From contig JAUROD010000045.1 in the NCBI GenBank assembly GCA_030835845.1, positions 1-49,494 on the forward strand: DNA of 49,494 bases, read 5' to 3'. The notes under the pieces were generated by a model that saw nothing but the letters and a program-made list of their open reading frames with translations, was not told the DNA's origin and searched no databases. The stretch comes from Flavobacteriaceae bacterium (GTDB lineage: Bacteria > Bacteroidota > Bacteroidia > Flavobacteriales > Flavobacteriaceae). Shown here piece after piece: positions 1 through 9,467 of this stretch (position 1 is the first letter of the stretch; each line of letters begins with the position of its first letter). Position numbers and translations under genes: made by a program.

Positions 1-562
1 TCACCGGAGGAGCCAGATCAGCGCAACCACTATCATCGACTACAGTACCACTTTCGGTATTAGGACAGTTGTCGTTTATGTTAACGACACCATCTAGGTC
101 ATCATCTCCGTTAGGATCAGCGATAACATTTACTGTATGGATAGCTGTGATGCTATTCCCATTTTGATCACTAACCAAATAGGTTATTTTATATACCCCT
201 TCTGAGTTTGTATTGACCAGATTATGGTTAGAACTCATAATGTCCTCTTTAAGTACTCCATTGGGATCGTCCTTTACAGCAACGACTGGAGGTATATAGG
301 TGCTCCCCACTTCTATGGTTTGTTTTTGAGGGGTAATGATAATTTCTTCTGGGTTGGAAATTTGTTTTTTTGGTTTTTCTTTGGTTTTCAATTTTCCTGA
401 CCAGTTCAAAAATACATAGCCTTTGTGTGGGTGTGTATTTCTTCTTTCGGTTTCTTCTCTCAATGATGGTTCAACTTGAGCATGTTTTTCTTCCTGAAAT
501 TCATTTTTTGGAGTACAGTAGACAAAAAAGGACAAGCAGAACAAAAGAGTTATTGTTTTCAT
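1..562 (-). CDS. Secreted lipoprotein with Ig-like (DUF5011-type) domain and thrombospondin type 3 repeat, 3' end missing
   Basis: Reading the minus strand from an ATG at 562 gives an open frame of 187 residues that runs off the left edge, so the C-terminal part is not visible. It begins with MKTITLLFCLSFFVYC, a short hydrophobic export signal ending in Cys16; the lipobox is not canonical, so lipid attachment is likely but unproven. A polar, Lys/Glu-rich linker follows. Residues of roughly 80-148 resemble the bacterial Ig-like fold seen in DUF5011/HYR-type domains (a stretch ending in YKITYLVSDQNGNSITAIHT). Next comes a run of Asp-rich sequence, DPNGDDDLDGVVNINDNCPN, typical of calcium-binding thrombospondin type 3 repeats that link adhesion or OmpA-like modules in Bacteroidota. 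The function is probably cell-surface structure or adhesion; the missing C-terminus would decide it. The gene lies in the same direction as the mevalonate genes but is separated from them by 329 bp. Confidence 0.75.
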   Translation of the reverse strand, partial: MKTITLLFCLSFFVYCTPKNEFQEEKHAQVEPSLREETERRNTHPHKGYVFLNWSGKLKTKEKPKKQISNPEEIIITPQKQTIEVGSTYIPPVVAVKDDPNGVLKEDIMSSNHNLVNTNSEGVYKITYLVSDQNGNSITAIHTVNVIADPNGDDDLDGVVNINDNCPNTESGTVVDDSGCADLAPPV

Positions 563-891
563 TAAGTAGGTTTTAGTAGAATTTAAAATAAAGAAAATGG
601 GCTATTTTTTTCATCTTTTTACAGTTTTGGTTGAGTAAATATTACACCAAAAAAAAGAAGGACAACGAACTCGGAGATATTTTTTTGATTTTTTATCTTT
701 TTTCCAATTTCCCGATTTGATGCTGTACGTGCCTGTTTAAAAAATGATATATTCACTTTAAATCATTGAATAAATAAGAGTTAAGTAAAGGTGAGGTAAA
801 TTGAAACCTTCCAAAAAATGGATTTTATTGAGAAGGATACAGCATTAAATTTATTGACTATATATATGGATCAAAAAAGGGCTACACTGAT
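563..891. other. Gene-free stretch between the lipoprotein and the GHMP kinase
   Basis: This 329 bp stretch is very A/T rich with several runs of six to eight A or T. I see no coding frame of note and no tRNA-like fold. It must hold the 3' end of the mevalonate transcript and the promoter of the minus-strand lipoprotein gene. A weak inverted repeat (ccttc ... gaagg, about 808-837) could act as a poor terminator. No clean TAnnTTTG box at promoter distance from position 562 was found. Confidence 0.5.
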
Positions 892-1797
892 TTAAGCAGA
901 TAAGATCATTTTGTTATAAGGAATAATAGTAGCAAAGCCTTTGGATTTGAAATAGGCAGGGCTATCTGAATTTCCAGAAACCAAAACAAAATCACCTCCC
1001 CATGCTCCCAAGCTTTTAAGTTGTCCGCTGAAGTCTTCAAAAAGACGTTTTTTGACCGGTGTTTGACCAATGAATTGGGCTGTAATTTCTTCGTGTTCAA
1101 CAAGCAAAGCATTAAATTGTTCTTGTGTAGTTGCTACGACAATTTTTTTAGTCAATTGACTAATTTGATTCAAATCAGTTTGTGCTAAAGTTTGTTTTTG
1201 ACGGAAAGATGAAATGGCTGATCTGCTATTTTGTTTTTGGTTGAGGTATAGAAAAAATAGTTGGTCAGCAAAGGGAGGTAAAAAATCAATTTCCTCGACC
1301 TTTGGTGTGGTTTTGTTTCGTTGGTATAAAATTGGTTTTGATGCTTTTGCAGCAGCAAGGTCATAACCACTTCCCCCAAATGTATCTTTAAGTAAATGAT
1401 AAGGATTGATCGCTAACCAATCGGCAAGGTTGGCAATAAGGGTAGAGGATGAACCCAGTCCCCAATGACGATCAAATTCAAGTTCGGTACAAACAGTGAC
1501 TCCATTCCCATAAAAACCAGGTGCAAGTGAATCAACTGCTTTGAGAATATTAATGAGTGAATCAATAAGGCTTAATGGGGTCCCTCTATTTTCGATTAGG
1601 TTAAAGGAAAAATCTAAGCTGCAATCTATCCAAGTAGTTTGGTTTGAGTCAATGCTTTTCCATTGAATTTGATTTGAAGAAGTGGTCTCAACAGTCATGT
1701 ATTGCCCCAATCGAGTGGGAAGAGCAAGTGCTGTAGCTCCATCAAGTACACTGTATTCAGCGGTTAACAAAAGTTTTCCGTGGCTGTAATATTTCAT
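892..1797 (-). CDS. GYDIA-family GHMP kinase (mevalonate-pathway sugar/isoprenoid kinase family)
   Basis: This 301-residue protein belongs to the GHMP kinase superfamily, whose members phosphorylate mevalonate, phosphomevalonate, homoserine or galactose. It starts with the family's N-terminal strand (HGKLLLTAEYSVLDG, residues 6-20), has the phosphate-binding loop GLGSSS at 113-118 and the signature GYDLAAA at 144-150 that names the GYDIA subfamily of Bacteroidota. The ATG overlaps the stop of the upstream HMG-CoA reductase gene by 4 bp (ATGA), so the two are translationally coupled. That coupling makes a role in the mevalonate route to isoprenoids very likely; which step it catalyses (mevalonate or phosphomevalonate kinase) cannot be told from sequence alone. 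Confidence 0.88.
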   Translation of the reverse strand: MKYYSHGKLLLTAEYSVLDGATALALPTRLGQYMTVETTSSNQIQWKSIDSNQTTWIDCSLDFSFNLIENRGTPLSLIDSLINILKAVDSLAPGFYGNGVTVCTELEFDRHWGLGSSSTLIANLADWLAINPYHLLKDTFGGSGYDLAAAKASKPILYQRNKTTPKVEEIDFLPPFADQLFFLYLNQKQNSRSAISSFRQKQTLAQTDLNQISQLTKKIVVATTQEQFNALLVEHEEITAQFIGQTPVKKRLFEDFSGQLKSLGAWGGDFVLVSGNSDSPAYFKSKGFATIIPYNKMILSA

Positions 1798-3107
1798 TGA
1801 TCTAAACCTAAAAAAGAATGAACAGCAGCATGGCTCACAGCAACTGTTTTAAAGTGAATCAATGCAGCTTCTTTTTGTGCAGTTGTTGCATTGAGTTGAT
1901 TTAGTATATTTAGAAGGTGCATTTTCATATGTCCTTTTTGAATTCCCGAAGTGACCAGTGATCGAACAGCCGCAAAGTTTTGTGCTAAACCAGCTACGGT
2001 AATCAATTCCATCAACTGAGCAGCATTAGGATTGTTTAACAGCTCAAGTGACCATCGTACCAATGGATGTAACTTAGTCAATCCACCAACTGTTCCAACG
2101 GCAAGAGGAAGTTCAATTTCAAAGTGAAACACATCATTTTTGATATATGCACTGGATAAACTTCTGTACTGTCCATCACGTGCAGCAAAAGCATGTACCC
2201 CAGCTTCAACTGCTCTAAAATCATTTCCTGTAGCCAAAACAACAGCATCAACGCCATTCATAATTCCCTTGTTGTGGGTTACGGCACGATAGGGTTCAAC
2301 TTTAGCGATTTGAACGGCACGAACAAATTTTTCTGCAAATTCTCTTTGTGTAAGACCGTCTTCTTTTTCAAGTGCTTCTATTGGACAACTTACTTCTGCC
2401 TTGACCCGACAATTTGGTACATAGTTGGATAGAATGCTCATCACAATTTCGATCTTTTTTTCTTCTACGCTAAAATGCTCCGATTGTTCAATATGAGCAA
2501 CTACATTATCTGCCAATTGTTCCAAACAAGAATTGATGAAATTAGCTCCCATGGCATCTTTGGTCAGAAAACAAAGATGAAGCTGAAAATAATGTGGAAT
2601 ATCGGCAGTTTTATTCCGTAATTCAATTGATTTTATCCCTCCCCCACGTTGCTCCATTTTTTGGGTAAGTGGTTTTAACTCTTGGATAAAATCATTTTTC
2701 TTTTCGTCAATAAATCGACTAAGCTTGTCCGAATCCCCTTTGAAAATAAAGTGTATTTGTCCTACTTTTTCCTCACCCAAAAGGGTTGTTTTAAACCCTC
2801 CGCGTTCACTCCAATATTTTGCTGTTTTAGCTGCTGCTGCAACAACTGAACTCTCTTCAATAACCATTGGAAGTACATAATTTTCTCCGTTGATTAGGAA
2901 ATTTGGAGCAACACCCAACGGTAAATAAAAATTGGAAATTGAATTTTCTATGAAATCATCGTGTAACTGTTGAAGCGCTTGATCACTGTTTTCATAGGAG
3001 GAAAGTATTTCACGTGCGGTTGGGTTGTCGTGAAAGTAAGTAGCAATTAGCCAATCAATTTTCTCTGATTTTGTTTTTTTGGAAAAACCTGAAATTGCAT
3101 TTTTCAT
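1794..3107 (-). CDS. mvaA: Hydroxymethylglutaryl-CoA reductase, class II (degradative type)
   Basis: This 437-residue enzyme interconverts HMG-CoA and mevalonate with NAD(P)H. Its length fits class II enzymes (about 430) and it lacks the membrane region of class I. Visible family motifs are the catalytic Glu region (ENSIS at 54-58, where many homologues have ENVIG), DAMGANFIN near 184, THNKGIMNGVDAV, ATGNDFRAVEAG and GTVGGLTKLHP. In most Bacteroidota this type works in the synthetic direction to supply isoprenoids, despite the name degradative. It is the first gene of a two-gene operon with the GHMP kinase. A Bacteroidota-type -7 box lies 17 bp upstream of the start. No substitutions of concern were seen beyond the ENSIS variant. 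Confidence 0.93.
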   Translation of the reverse strand: MKNAISGFSKKTKSEKIDWLIATYFHDNPTAREILSSYENSDQALQQLHDDFIENSISNFYLPLGVAPNFLINGENYVLPMVIEESSVVAAAAKTAKYWSERGGFKTTLLGEEKVGQIHFIFKGDSDKLSRFIDEKKNDFIQELKPLTQKMEQRGGGIKSIELRNKTADIPHYFQLHLCFLTKDAMGANFINSCLEQLADNVVAHIEQSEHFSVEEKKIEIVMSILSNYVPNCRVKAEVSCPIEALEKEDGLTQREFAEKFVRAVQIAKVEPYRAVTHNKGIMNGVDAVVLATGNDFRAVEAGVHAFAARDGQYRSLSSAYIKNDVFHFEIELPLAVGTVGGLTKLHPLVRWSLELLNNPNAAQLMELITVAGLAQNFAAVRSLVTSGIQKGHMKMHLLNILNQLNATTAQKEAALIHFKTVAVSHAAVHSFLGLDQ

Positions 3108-3123
3108 AGGTGCGTATTCATTT

Positions 3124-3131
3124 CAAAGATA
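3124..3131 (-). promoter_or_regulatory. Candidate -7 promoter box (TATCTTTG) of the mvaA operon
   Basis: On the minus strand the octamer TATCTTTG matches the Bacteroidota -7 consensus TAnnTTTG exactly and lies 17 bp upstream of the mvaA ATG. The -33 element is weak (TTTA about 17 bp further upstream). The gap to the divergent dipeptidyl peptidase gene is only 109 bp, so both promoters must fit here. Assignment is by consensus match only. Confidence 0.5.
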
Positions 3132-3216
3132 CAATTTTACCAGCCAATAAATTTGTACATTTTAGAACAGAATTAATTCAAAATGTTTACTTTGCTAAAT
3201 CCAAAACTTTAATACA

Positions 3217-5385
3217 ATGAGATCTTCTTTAAAACATATTTTTTTCTTTGTCTTGGCTTGTACAATGATAGCTAAAGCTCAGACTAAATTGACCAATGAG
3301 GCAATATGGAATTGGGAATTTACACCTAAAACCTTGGCTTCGATTCACCCTCTTAAAAGCCAAAGTGCATACACCGTTATTAAGGTAGATTATACCGCTA
3401 GACAAGCAAAAGTTGTACTCTATGATTTTGCTACGGCTCAAGAATTAGCCGTATTGGTAGATTCTGCAACTTCACCTCAAATTCCTTTTTTTACATCCTA
3501 TACCTTTTCAGAGGATGAACAAAAAATTATTTTAGGAACTGAAGTTGAGTCCATTTATCGTCGCTCCAAAAGAGCCATCTATTATGTACACAATTTACAA
3601 AACAAGAAAACTTCATTGCTTTTTGGTGAACCCGTACAAGAGCCTCAATTTTCTCCAGATGGAACTAAAGTTGCTTTTGTATATGCGCGAAATTTATATA
3701 TCAAAGACCTTCAAAAAAATACCATTGAACAGCTTACCACAGACGGAAGCAAACATATTATCAATGGACTAACGGACTGGGTTTACGAAGAGGAGTTTGG
3801 GATTGTTCGTGCTTTTGATTGGAATGCAAACGGGACAGCAATTGCTTTTATGCGATTTGACGAAACTGATGTGCCAGAATTTTCAATGGATATATATGGA
3901 CAAGATTTATATCCTTTCCCTTATACGTTTAAATACCCAAAAGCAGGTGAAAAGAATGCTGCTATTTCGTTGTTTCTATATCATTTGGAAGATCAGCAAA
4001 CAACTTCAATTGAATTAGGAGATGAAGTACCATACTACATCCCTCGATTTGCGTTTACACCAGATGAAAATCGACTTACAGTACAAACGATGAATCGCTT
4101 GCAAAATCACCTCAAATTGTGGGCGTATGACATCGAACAAAAAGAAGCCAAGGTACTCTTAGAAGAACATTCTTCTACCTATGTAGATATTCATGACAAT
4201 CTTCGCTTTTTACCTCAAGGTGCATTTTTATGGACCAGTGAACGCGATGGATTTAACCATATTTACCACTACAATGCAGATGGAAGTTTAAAAAAACAAC
4301 TCACCAAAGGACCTTGGGAAGTCACTCGTTTTTTTGGTTATAATACCAAAGCTAACGAGCTTTACTACGCTTCTGTAGAAAAGAGCAGTATTGAACGTGT
4401 CGTATATGCATTGTCTATCAATGGAAAACGCAAACGTGTACTAACTCCAGAAACAGGATATAACGGGGTGTCATTTAGTGCGGATTATCAGTATTATATT
4501 CATACCTACGAAGATGCCACAACTCCAATTAGTTATACACTTCGTGCAACGAAAAACGGAGGGTTGGTTCGTGCAATTGAGGATAATGCAGCGTTGAAAG
4601 AAAAATTGGCTCCCTATGCTCTTGCAGAAAAAGAATTTTCAACCATTGCTATCAATGGAGAAGAATTGAATATGTGGGTACTCAAACCCAAAGATTTTGA
4701 TCCTTCAAAAAAATACCCACTGTTTATGTATCAATATTCCGGACCAGGTTCGCAAAATGTGGCAAACAAATGGCATGGTCAGCGTGATATGTGGCATCAA
4801 TTGTTGGTGCAAAAAGGATATATTGTAGCATGTGTAGATGGTCGTGGAACAGGATTTAAGGGTGCAGATTTTAAGAAAATGACTTATTTGCAACTGACCA
4901 AATTCGAAACTGAAGACCAAATTGCTGCCGCAAAAAAGTTAGGTGAATTGGATTATATTGACGAAAATAGAATTGGTATTTGGGGATGGAGTTATGGAGG
5001 TCATATGGCTGCAAATTGTATCCTGAAAGGAAACGATGTATTTGCTATGGCAATTTCAGTAGCACCAGTGACCAACTGGAGATTTTATGATACGATTTAC
5101 ACCGAACGATTTATGCGAACTCCTCAAGAAAACCCCGAAGGATATGATTTAAACTCACCACTTAATTATGCCCATTTACTCCAAGGGAAATACTTGCTCA
5201 TCCACGGTACGGGTGACGATAATGTGCACGTACAAAACACCATGCGAATGGTGGAGGCACTGGTCCAAGCAAATAAACAATTTGAGTGGATGATATATCC
5301 AGATAAAAACCATGGAATCTATGGAGGAAACACCAGTTTACACCTCTACAATAAAATGACTAATTTTATAGAGAAGAACCTTTAA
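3217..5385 (+). CDS. Dipeptidyl peptidase IV-like S9 family serine peptidase, secreted
   Basis: This 722-residue protein cleaves dipeptides, typically X-Pro, from the N-terminus of peptides. A signal peptide (to about KAQT, residue 23) sends it to the periplasm or outer surface. Residues of about 90-430 form the DPP IV beta-propeller, including the substrate-amine-binding Glu pair in VYEEEFG. The alpha/beta-hydrolase domain at the C-terminus has the oxyanion Tyr in YQYSGPGS, the nucleophile Ser592 in GWSYGG, Asp667 in HGTGDDNVH and His699 in DKNHGI, so the catalytic triad is complete. It is followed 26 bp later by a peptide transporter and then a thioredoxin, which suggests that released di- and tripeptides are imported by its own operon partner. 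Confidence 0.95.
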   Translation: MRSSLKHIFFFVLACTMIAKAQTKLTNEAIWNWEFTPKTLASIHPLKSQSAYTVIKVDYTARQAKVVLYDFATAQELAVLVDSATSPQIPFFTSYTFSEDEQKIILGTEVESIYRRSKRAIYYVHNLQNKKTSLLFGEPVQEPQFSPDGTKVAFVYARNLYIKDLQKNTIEQLTTDGSKHIINGLTDWVYEEEFGIVRAFDWNANGTAIAFMRFDETDVPEFSMDIYGQDLYPFPYTFKYPKAGEKNAAISLFLYHLEDQQTTSIELGDEVPYYIPRFAFTPDENRLTVQTMNRLQNHLKLWAYDIEQKEAKVLLEEHSSTYVDIHDNLRFLPQGAFLWTSERDGFNHIYHYNADGSLKKQLTKGPWEVTRFFGYNTKANELYYASVEKSSIERVVYALSINGKRKRVLTPETGYNGVSFSADYQYYIHTYEDATTPISYTLRATKNGGLVRAIEDNAALKEKLAPYALAEKEFSTIAINGEELNMWVLKPKDFDPSKKYPLFMYQYSGPGSQNVANKWHGQRDMWHQLLVQKGYIVACVDGRGTGFKGADFKKMTYLQLTKFETEDQIAAAKKLGELDYIDENRIGIWGWSYGGHMAANCILKGNDVFAMAISVAPVTNWRFYDTIYTERFMRTPQENPEGYDLNSPLNYAHLLQGKYLLIHGTGDDNVHVQNTMRMVEALVQANKQFEWMIYPDKNHGIYGGNTSLHLYNKMTNFIEKNL

Positions 5386-5411
5386 TTGAATATTGACTAT
5401 ATAAAACTATT

Positions 5412-6938
5412 ATGGCAAACGAAATCCAAGCAGACGACACTATATTAGGACACCCAAAAGGATTATTTTATCTATTTTTTGCAGAGTTATGGGAACGATT
5501 TAGTTTCTATGGAATGCGCGCTTTATTGACCCTGTATATGGTCAATGTAATTTTTGAAGCATTGGCGACTCGGGATATTGCAGCAGCAGCGGTATATGCT
5601 TCTTATGGGTCATTGGTCTATGCATCAACCGTTATTGGTGGACGAATATCAGATACGTTGTTGGGGTTTCGAAAGTCGATTTTACTCGGAGGGGTATTGA
5701 TGGCACTTGGCCATTTTGTCCTAGCAATTGAATACGATATCACCTTTTATCTCGCCTTGGGATTGATTGTAGTTGGAAATGGTTTTTTTAAACCAAACAT
5801 CTCAACTTTTGTCGCTGCATTGTACAAGGAAAACGACCCGCGAAAAGATGCTGGTTTTGTCATTTTTTATATGGGAATTAATATCGGTGGGTTTGTAGCT
5901 CCTCTTTTATGTGGATGGCTCGGTGCAGTCTATGGATGGCATTACGGTTTTGGTCTTGCTGGAATTGGAATGCTAACAGGACTTGCTTTCTTTTGGAGTG
6001 GAATTAAAAAAGGGGTTTTTCAAAATCAAGGCTTACCCCCATCAGAAGAAAAACTTGCCAAAAAAGTACTCGGAATTTCAAATGATAATTGGGTGAGTAT
6101 CCTCGCCTTTTTATCTGCTCCGCTTATTGCATTTATGTTGTCTTCTTACAAGGCAATCGCTGGAGGAACTTCTTTTATGGGAGATCAGAATATCGTAAAT
6201 GTCCTCTTTAAATTAATTGGAATATTCGTTGTTATTTATCTTACTTATATTTTGATTCAAGCTACTTCTGAGGAACGAAAAAAATTAATCGTGGCTATTT
6301 TCATCACCGTTTTTATGACGCTTTTTTGGGGATTCCACGAATTATCAGGTAGTGTAATTACACTTTTTGCAGACCGTAATGTGGACTTGTTTTGGCTCAA
6401 TGCTTCACAAACAAACTCCCTAAATTCTATGTTTATCATCCTCTTGTCGATTCCTATTTCACTGTTATTTACTTATTTGAGTAAACGCAATATAAACCCT
6501 CGTACACCTTATAAGTTTGGTATTGGATTATTGCTCGCTGGTGTTAGTTTTTATGTACTCAAAATAAGTGGTGAATCTGCCAATGCAGAAGGCTTAGTTC
6601 CATTCGCATACTTGATTATAATGTACTTTTTGATTTCTATTGGCGAGTTGTTTATGTCTCCAGTCGGCTTGTCTAAAATTACAGATTTATCTCCTAGCCG
6701 TATTGTTGCATTCATGATGGGAATTTGGTTCTTATCTTCTTCCTATGCTTTTCAATTGGTTGGATTTATAGGTAAACAATTGGCTGTTGAAAGCACAGAT
6801 GCTGGTGTTTCGGGATTAGTTTCCTTGCCTATTTATCTTGAAGGTTTTTCACTAATTTCTAACTATGCCCTTGGTGCGGGAGTCATTGTTCTACTAATTG
6901 CTCCTTTCCTAAATAAACTTATGGGTGATGTACACTAA
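5412..6938 (+). CDS. Proton-dependent oligopeptide transporter (POT/PTR2 family)
   Basis: This 508-residue inner-membrane protein has the features of POT-family peptide symporters of the MFS fold. It has many hydrophobic segments, starting near residue 17, and the family's proton-coupling motif E-x-x-E-R-F (AELWERFSFYGMRALLTLYM, residues about 24-43). The second family signature FYMGINIGGFVAPLLCGWLG is at about 151-170. Such carriers take up di- and tripeptides driven by the proton gradient. It lies between a dipeptidyl peptidase that makes such peptides and a secreted thioredoxin, in one operon by spacing (26 bp and 11 bp). The length is normal for the family. Confidence 0.93.
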   Translation: MANEIQADDTILGHPKGLFYLFFAELWERFSFYGMRALLTLYMVNVIFEALATRDIAAAAVYASYGSLVYASTVIGGRISDTLLGFRKSILLGGVLMALGHFVLAIEYDITFYLALGLIVVGNGFFKPNISTFVAALYKENDPRKDAGFVIFYMGINIGGFVAPLLCGWLGAVYGWHYGFGLAGIGMLTGLAFFWSGIKKGVFQNQGLPPSEEKLAKKVLGISNDNWVSILAFLSAPLIAFMLSSYKAIAGGTSFMGDQNIVNVLFKLIGIFVVIYLTYILIQATSEERKKLIVAIFITVFMTLFWGFHELSGSVITLFADRNVDLFWLNASQTNSLNSMFIILLSIPISLLFTYLSKRNINPRTPYKFGIGLLLAGVSFYVLKISGESANAEGLVPFAYLIIMYFLISIGELFMSPVGLSKITDLSPSRIVAFMMGIWFLSSSYAFQLVGFIGKQLAVESTDAGVSGLVSLPIYLEGFSLISNYALGAGVIVLLIAPFLNKLMGDVH

Positions 6939-6949
6939 AAAGGAATAGA

Positions 6950-7489
6950 ATGAGAACCATTATAACACTATTTTTTACCTTCTTTTCTGTAGCACTCAGT
7001 GCACAAGAAATCCAATGGATGAGCTTAGCTGAAGCATTGGAAGCACAGAAAAACAAACCCAAAAAAATCTTTATGGATGCCTATACCAAATGGTGTGGAC
7101 CATGTAAAAAATTAGATAAATTTACTTTTGGAAATCCAGATGTTGCCCAATATATAGCAACCCATTTTTATGCTGTAAAATTTAATGCAGAGGGCAATGA
7201 GGCAATCGATTTTTACGATGAAACATTTGAAAACCCCAATTATAATCCCTCGGCAAAAGGACGAAATGCAACCCATCAATTCACTCAATTTCTAGGTATA
7301 TCAGGCTATCCGACAATGGTTTTTTTTAGTGAAAAAGGAGATCCAATTATGCCGCTTATGGGGTATTACAAACCCCAAGAATTGGAGCCTTACCTCAAGT
7401 TTATTGTGGAAGAAAAGTACAAGACTTTTTCTTCCCAAGAAGACATGAAGGATTATCTAGAAAACTTTACTCCTGTTTTTCGAGAATAA
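6950..7489 (+). CDS. Periplasmic thioredoxin-family protein
   Basis: This 179-residue protein begins with a signal peptide (MRTIITLFFTFFSVALSAQ) and then a thioredoxin fold of the thioredoxin_7/DUF255-like group. The redox-active pair is Cys49 and Cys52 in WCGPC, and the cis-Pro loop is GYPTMVFF. It probably reduces or rearranges disulfides in the envelope, but its partner is unknown. It closes the peptide-use operon, starting 11 bp after the transporter. Its 3' end overlaps the 3' end of the convergent comEC gene by 23 bp. Confidence 0.88.
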   Translation: MRTIITLFFTFFSVALSAQEIQWMSLAEALEAQKNKPKKIFMDAYTKWCGPCKKLDKFTFGNPDVAQYIATHFYAVKFNAEGNEAIDFYDETFENPNYNPSAKGRNATHQFTQFLGISGYPTMVFFSEKGDPIMPLMGYYKPQELEPYLKFIVEEKYKTFSSQEDMKDYLENFTPVFRE

Positions 7490-9448
7490 AGAAATAAGCT
7501 CCCGAAATCTGTGTGTCATACCAGGGAATTCCTCTGGTTTGAAATGTTTTTTTCCAACGTTTTTTATATCCCGAACTATTGCTTGCATCCAAAATAACCA
7601 ATGCAGGTTGTAAGGTGTCAAATAATCGATCCATGTGTATTTTAGGATTGTTGTGAACCAAAAGAATATCATCTTCTCGAAATTGATTGAAAATCCAACT
7701 CCCATCAACGATCAAAAGGCGTTGATTGTTGATTTTATATTCCTTTTGAAGCGGCTCAACGGACAATCGATCTGAATTGAAGTACCGTAGAATAGGTGCT
7801 GTAAATTCGGGTTGAGGTAAAGATTCAGATGTGTAAATATGAAGCACTCCATTTTTTGGATGAATCAAATAGGTGTTTTTGTATTTGTGCCACACCCATA
7901 TTTTTTCTTGTAAATGTTGTTCAGAATACCACATAAATAGAATTAATCCAATACCCGTAATTGCCGAATATAAAAGAACACGTTTGGATGATTTTATCCA
8001 AAGTTGAAAGAGAAAAAACAAAACGATATAGCAGAGTAATGCTTCAATCTTTTGGATAGAAAGGTTTTTAAAAACAAAGGATTCTTGTTGGGCAACCCAA
8101 TCGACACTCTTTTGAATCCAGCTTGCAAAAAAGTCGAGAGGAAGAAAGGTTTGTGTTGGGAATAGACCAAAAGCAATTCGAAGTACTTCGATAAAGCTTC
8201 CGTAAAGGAAATACCCAATGATGGGTAACAGTAGCCAATTTGCCACTAAAAACAATCCTGGAAATTGATTAAAATAATAGACAGTAAGTGGTGCAACTGC
8301 AATTTGAGCAGCAAGTGTAACGGTTGTTAACTCCCAAAAGCGATGAAGGATTTTATTGTGAAATACAATGTGTAATAAAGGTTTTATTGTGGCGATACCA
8401 AACACAGCTAAATAACTAAGTTGAAAACCTAATTGGAGAATTAACCTTGGATTTAGAACCAACAATACGACCATGGACAGAAGCAGCAGATAGGCAGTTG
8501 GATAACGCTGAGAACCAATAAACCCCAACTGGAAGGCAGTAAACATTACAACCGACCTAAATACAGAGGGAGGAAGCCCTACCAAAACAGCATAACACCA
8601 AAGGGATATTATTACACACAAACTTTGAATTTCTATTCCTCTTTTCAATCGTTTTAACGGAGAGAATAACCATCGAAAGAACAACATAAATAGTCCAATA
8701 TGAAGTCCAGAAATGGCAAGTAAATGGATTACGCCTACTTGTGCAAAGCGATCCGAGGTTTCGCGTTCTAACCCTGTTCGATCACCTAACAACATGGTTT
8801 TAATAAGTTCTTTCGTCTCTTGATTCCACCCCGCTTCATTAATACGTTGAATAGCGAATTGTTTCATTCCCAATAAAATGGAAGAATTTTCCTTTTCAGT
8901 ATGGGTTATGTCTGTTTCAGAAATAGTGAGCTGATGGTAAATAGAATGAGTAAAAAGATAGCCTTTAAAATCAAAATCACTTGGATTTTTGGGGGATGAA
9001 TGGGTTGTAAAACTCCATAGCTTTTTACAAAAGCACCTATGGTTAGTGGACTTGTTGATTCGTTTTTTTTCAGTTGGAGTAGGAGTTTTCCAGTGGCATA
9101 TTCTCCATTTACTTCTTTAATTTTTACATAATACCTGTAATTGGAGATTGACGCACGTAAGGGTTGTTCAATGAGATACCCATATTCGTTTTCAATCTTT
9201 GGTGCTATTTGTTGGCTATAGTGCTGATTTGATACGTTTTTATTCATTTGAGCTGTATAAAAACCAATTGCCATAAAGACAATTCCAATACAGATTTTAA
9301 TCCATGTGATCGAGGATGTGAAATACCCAAAAAGAAGGAAAGCAAGGAGGATTTTTATTCCAAATAGCGAAGAAACGTCAGTAAATCCGAGATGGATTCC
9401 AACGACAAACACAAGCATGTAGGGAATAGGAGTAAGTTGGGTTTGCAC
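7467..9448 (-). pseudogene. comEC: comEC/rec2 DNA-uptake channel gene split by a one-base frameshift
   Basis: Two minus-strand frames together make one ComEC. The upstream frame (GTG at 9448, the only start downstream of an in-frame TAG) gives the N-terminal membrane anchor and the DUF4131 OB-like domain up to IHPPK. The reading then continues in another frame as NPSDFDFKGYLFTHSIY, exactly the NPxxFDxxxYL motif that follows in the family. The second part (7467-8873 plus the unread stretch before it) holds the competence domain with HLLAISGLHIG and several membrane segments, and a C-terminal domain. One base is missing in the run ttttt-ggggg at 8986-8995; adding one T or one G (plus strand) restores about 661 residues, the usual length. 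ComEC transports single-stranded DNA across the inner membrane in natural transformation. The lesion could be real or a sequencing/assembly error in a homopolymer. Confidence 0.85.
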
Positions 9449-9467
9449 CTCCTAAATATAGTAGATT

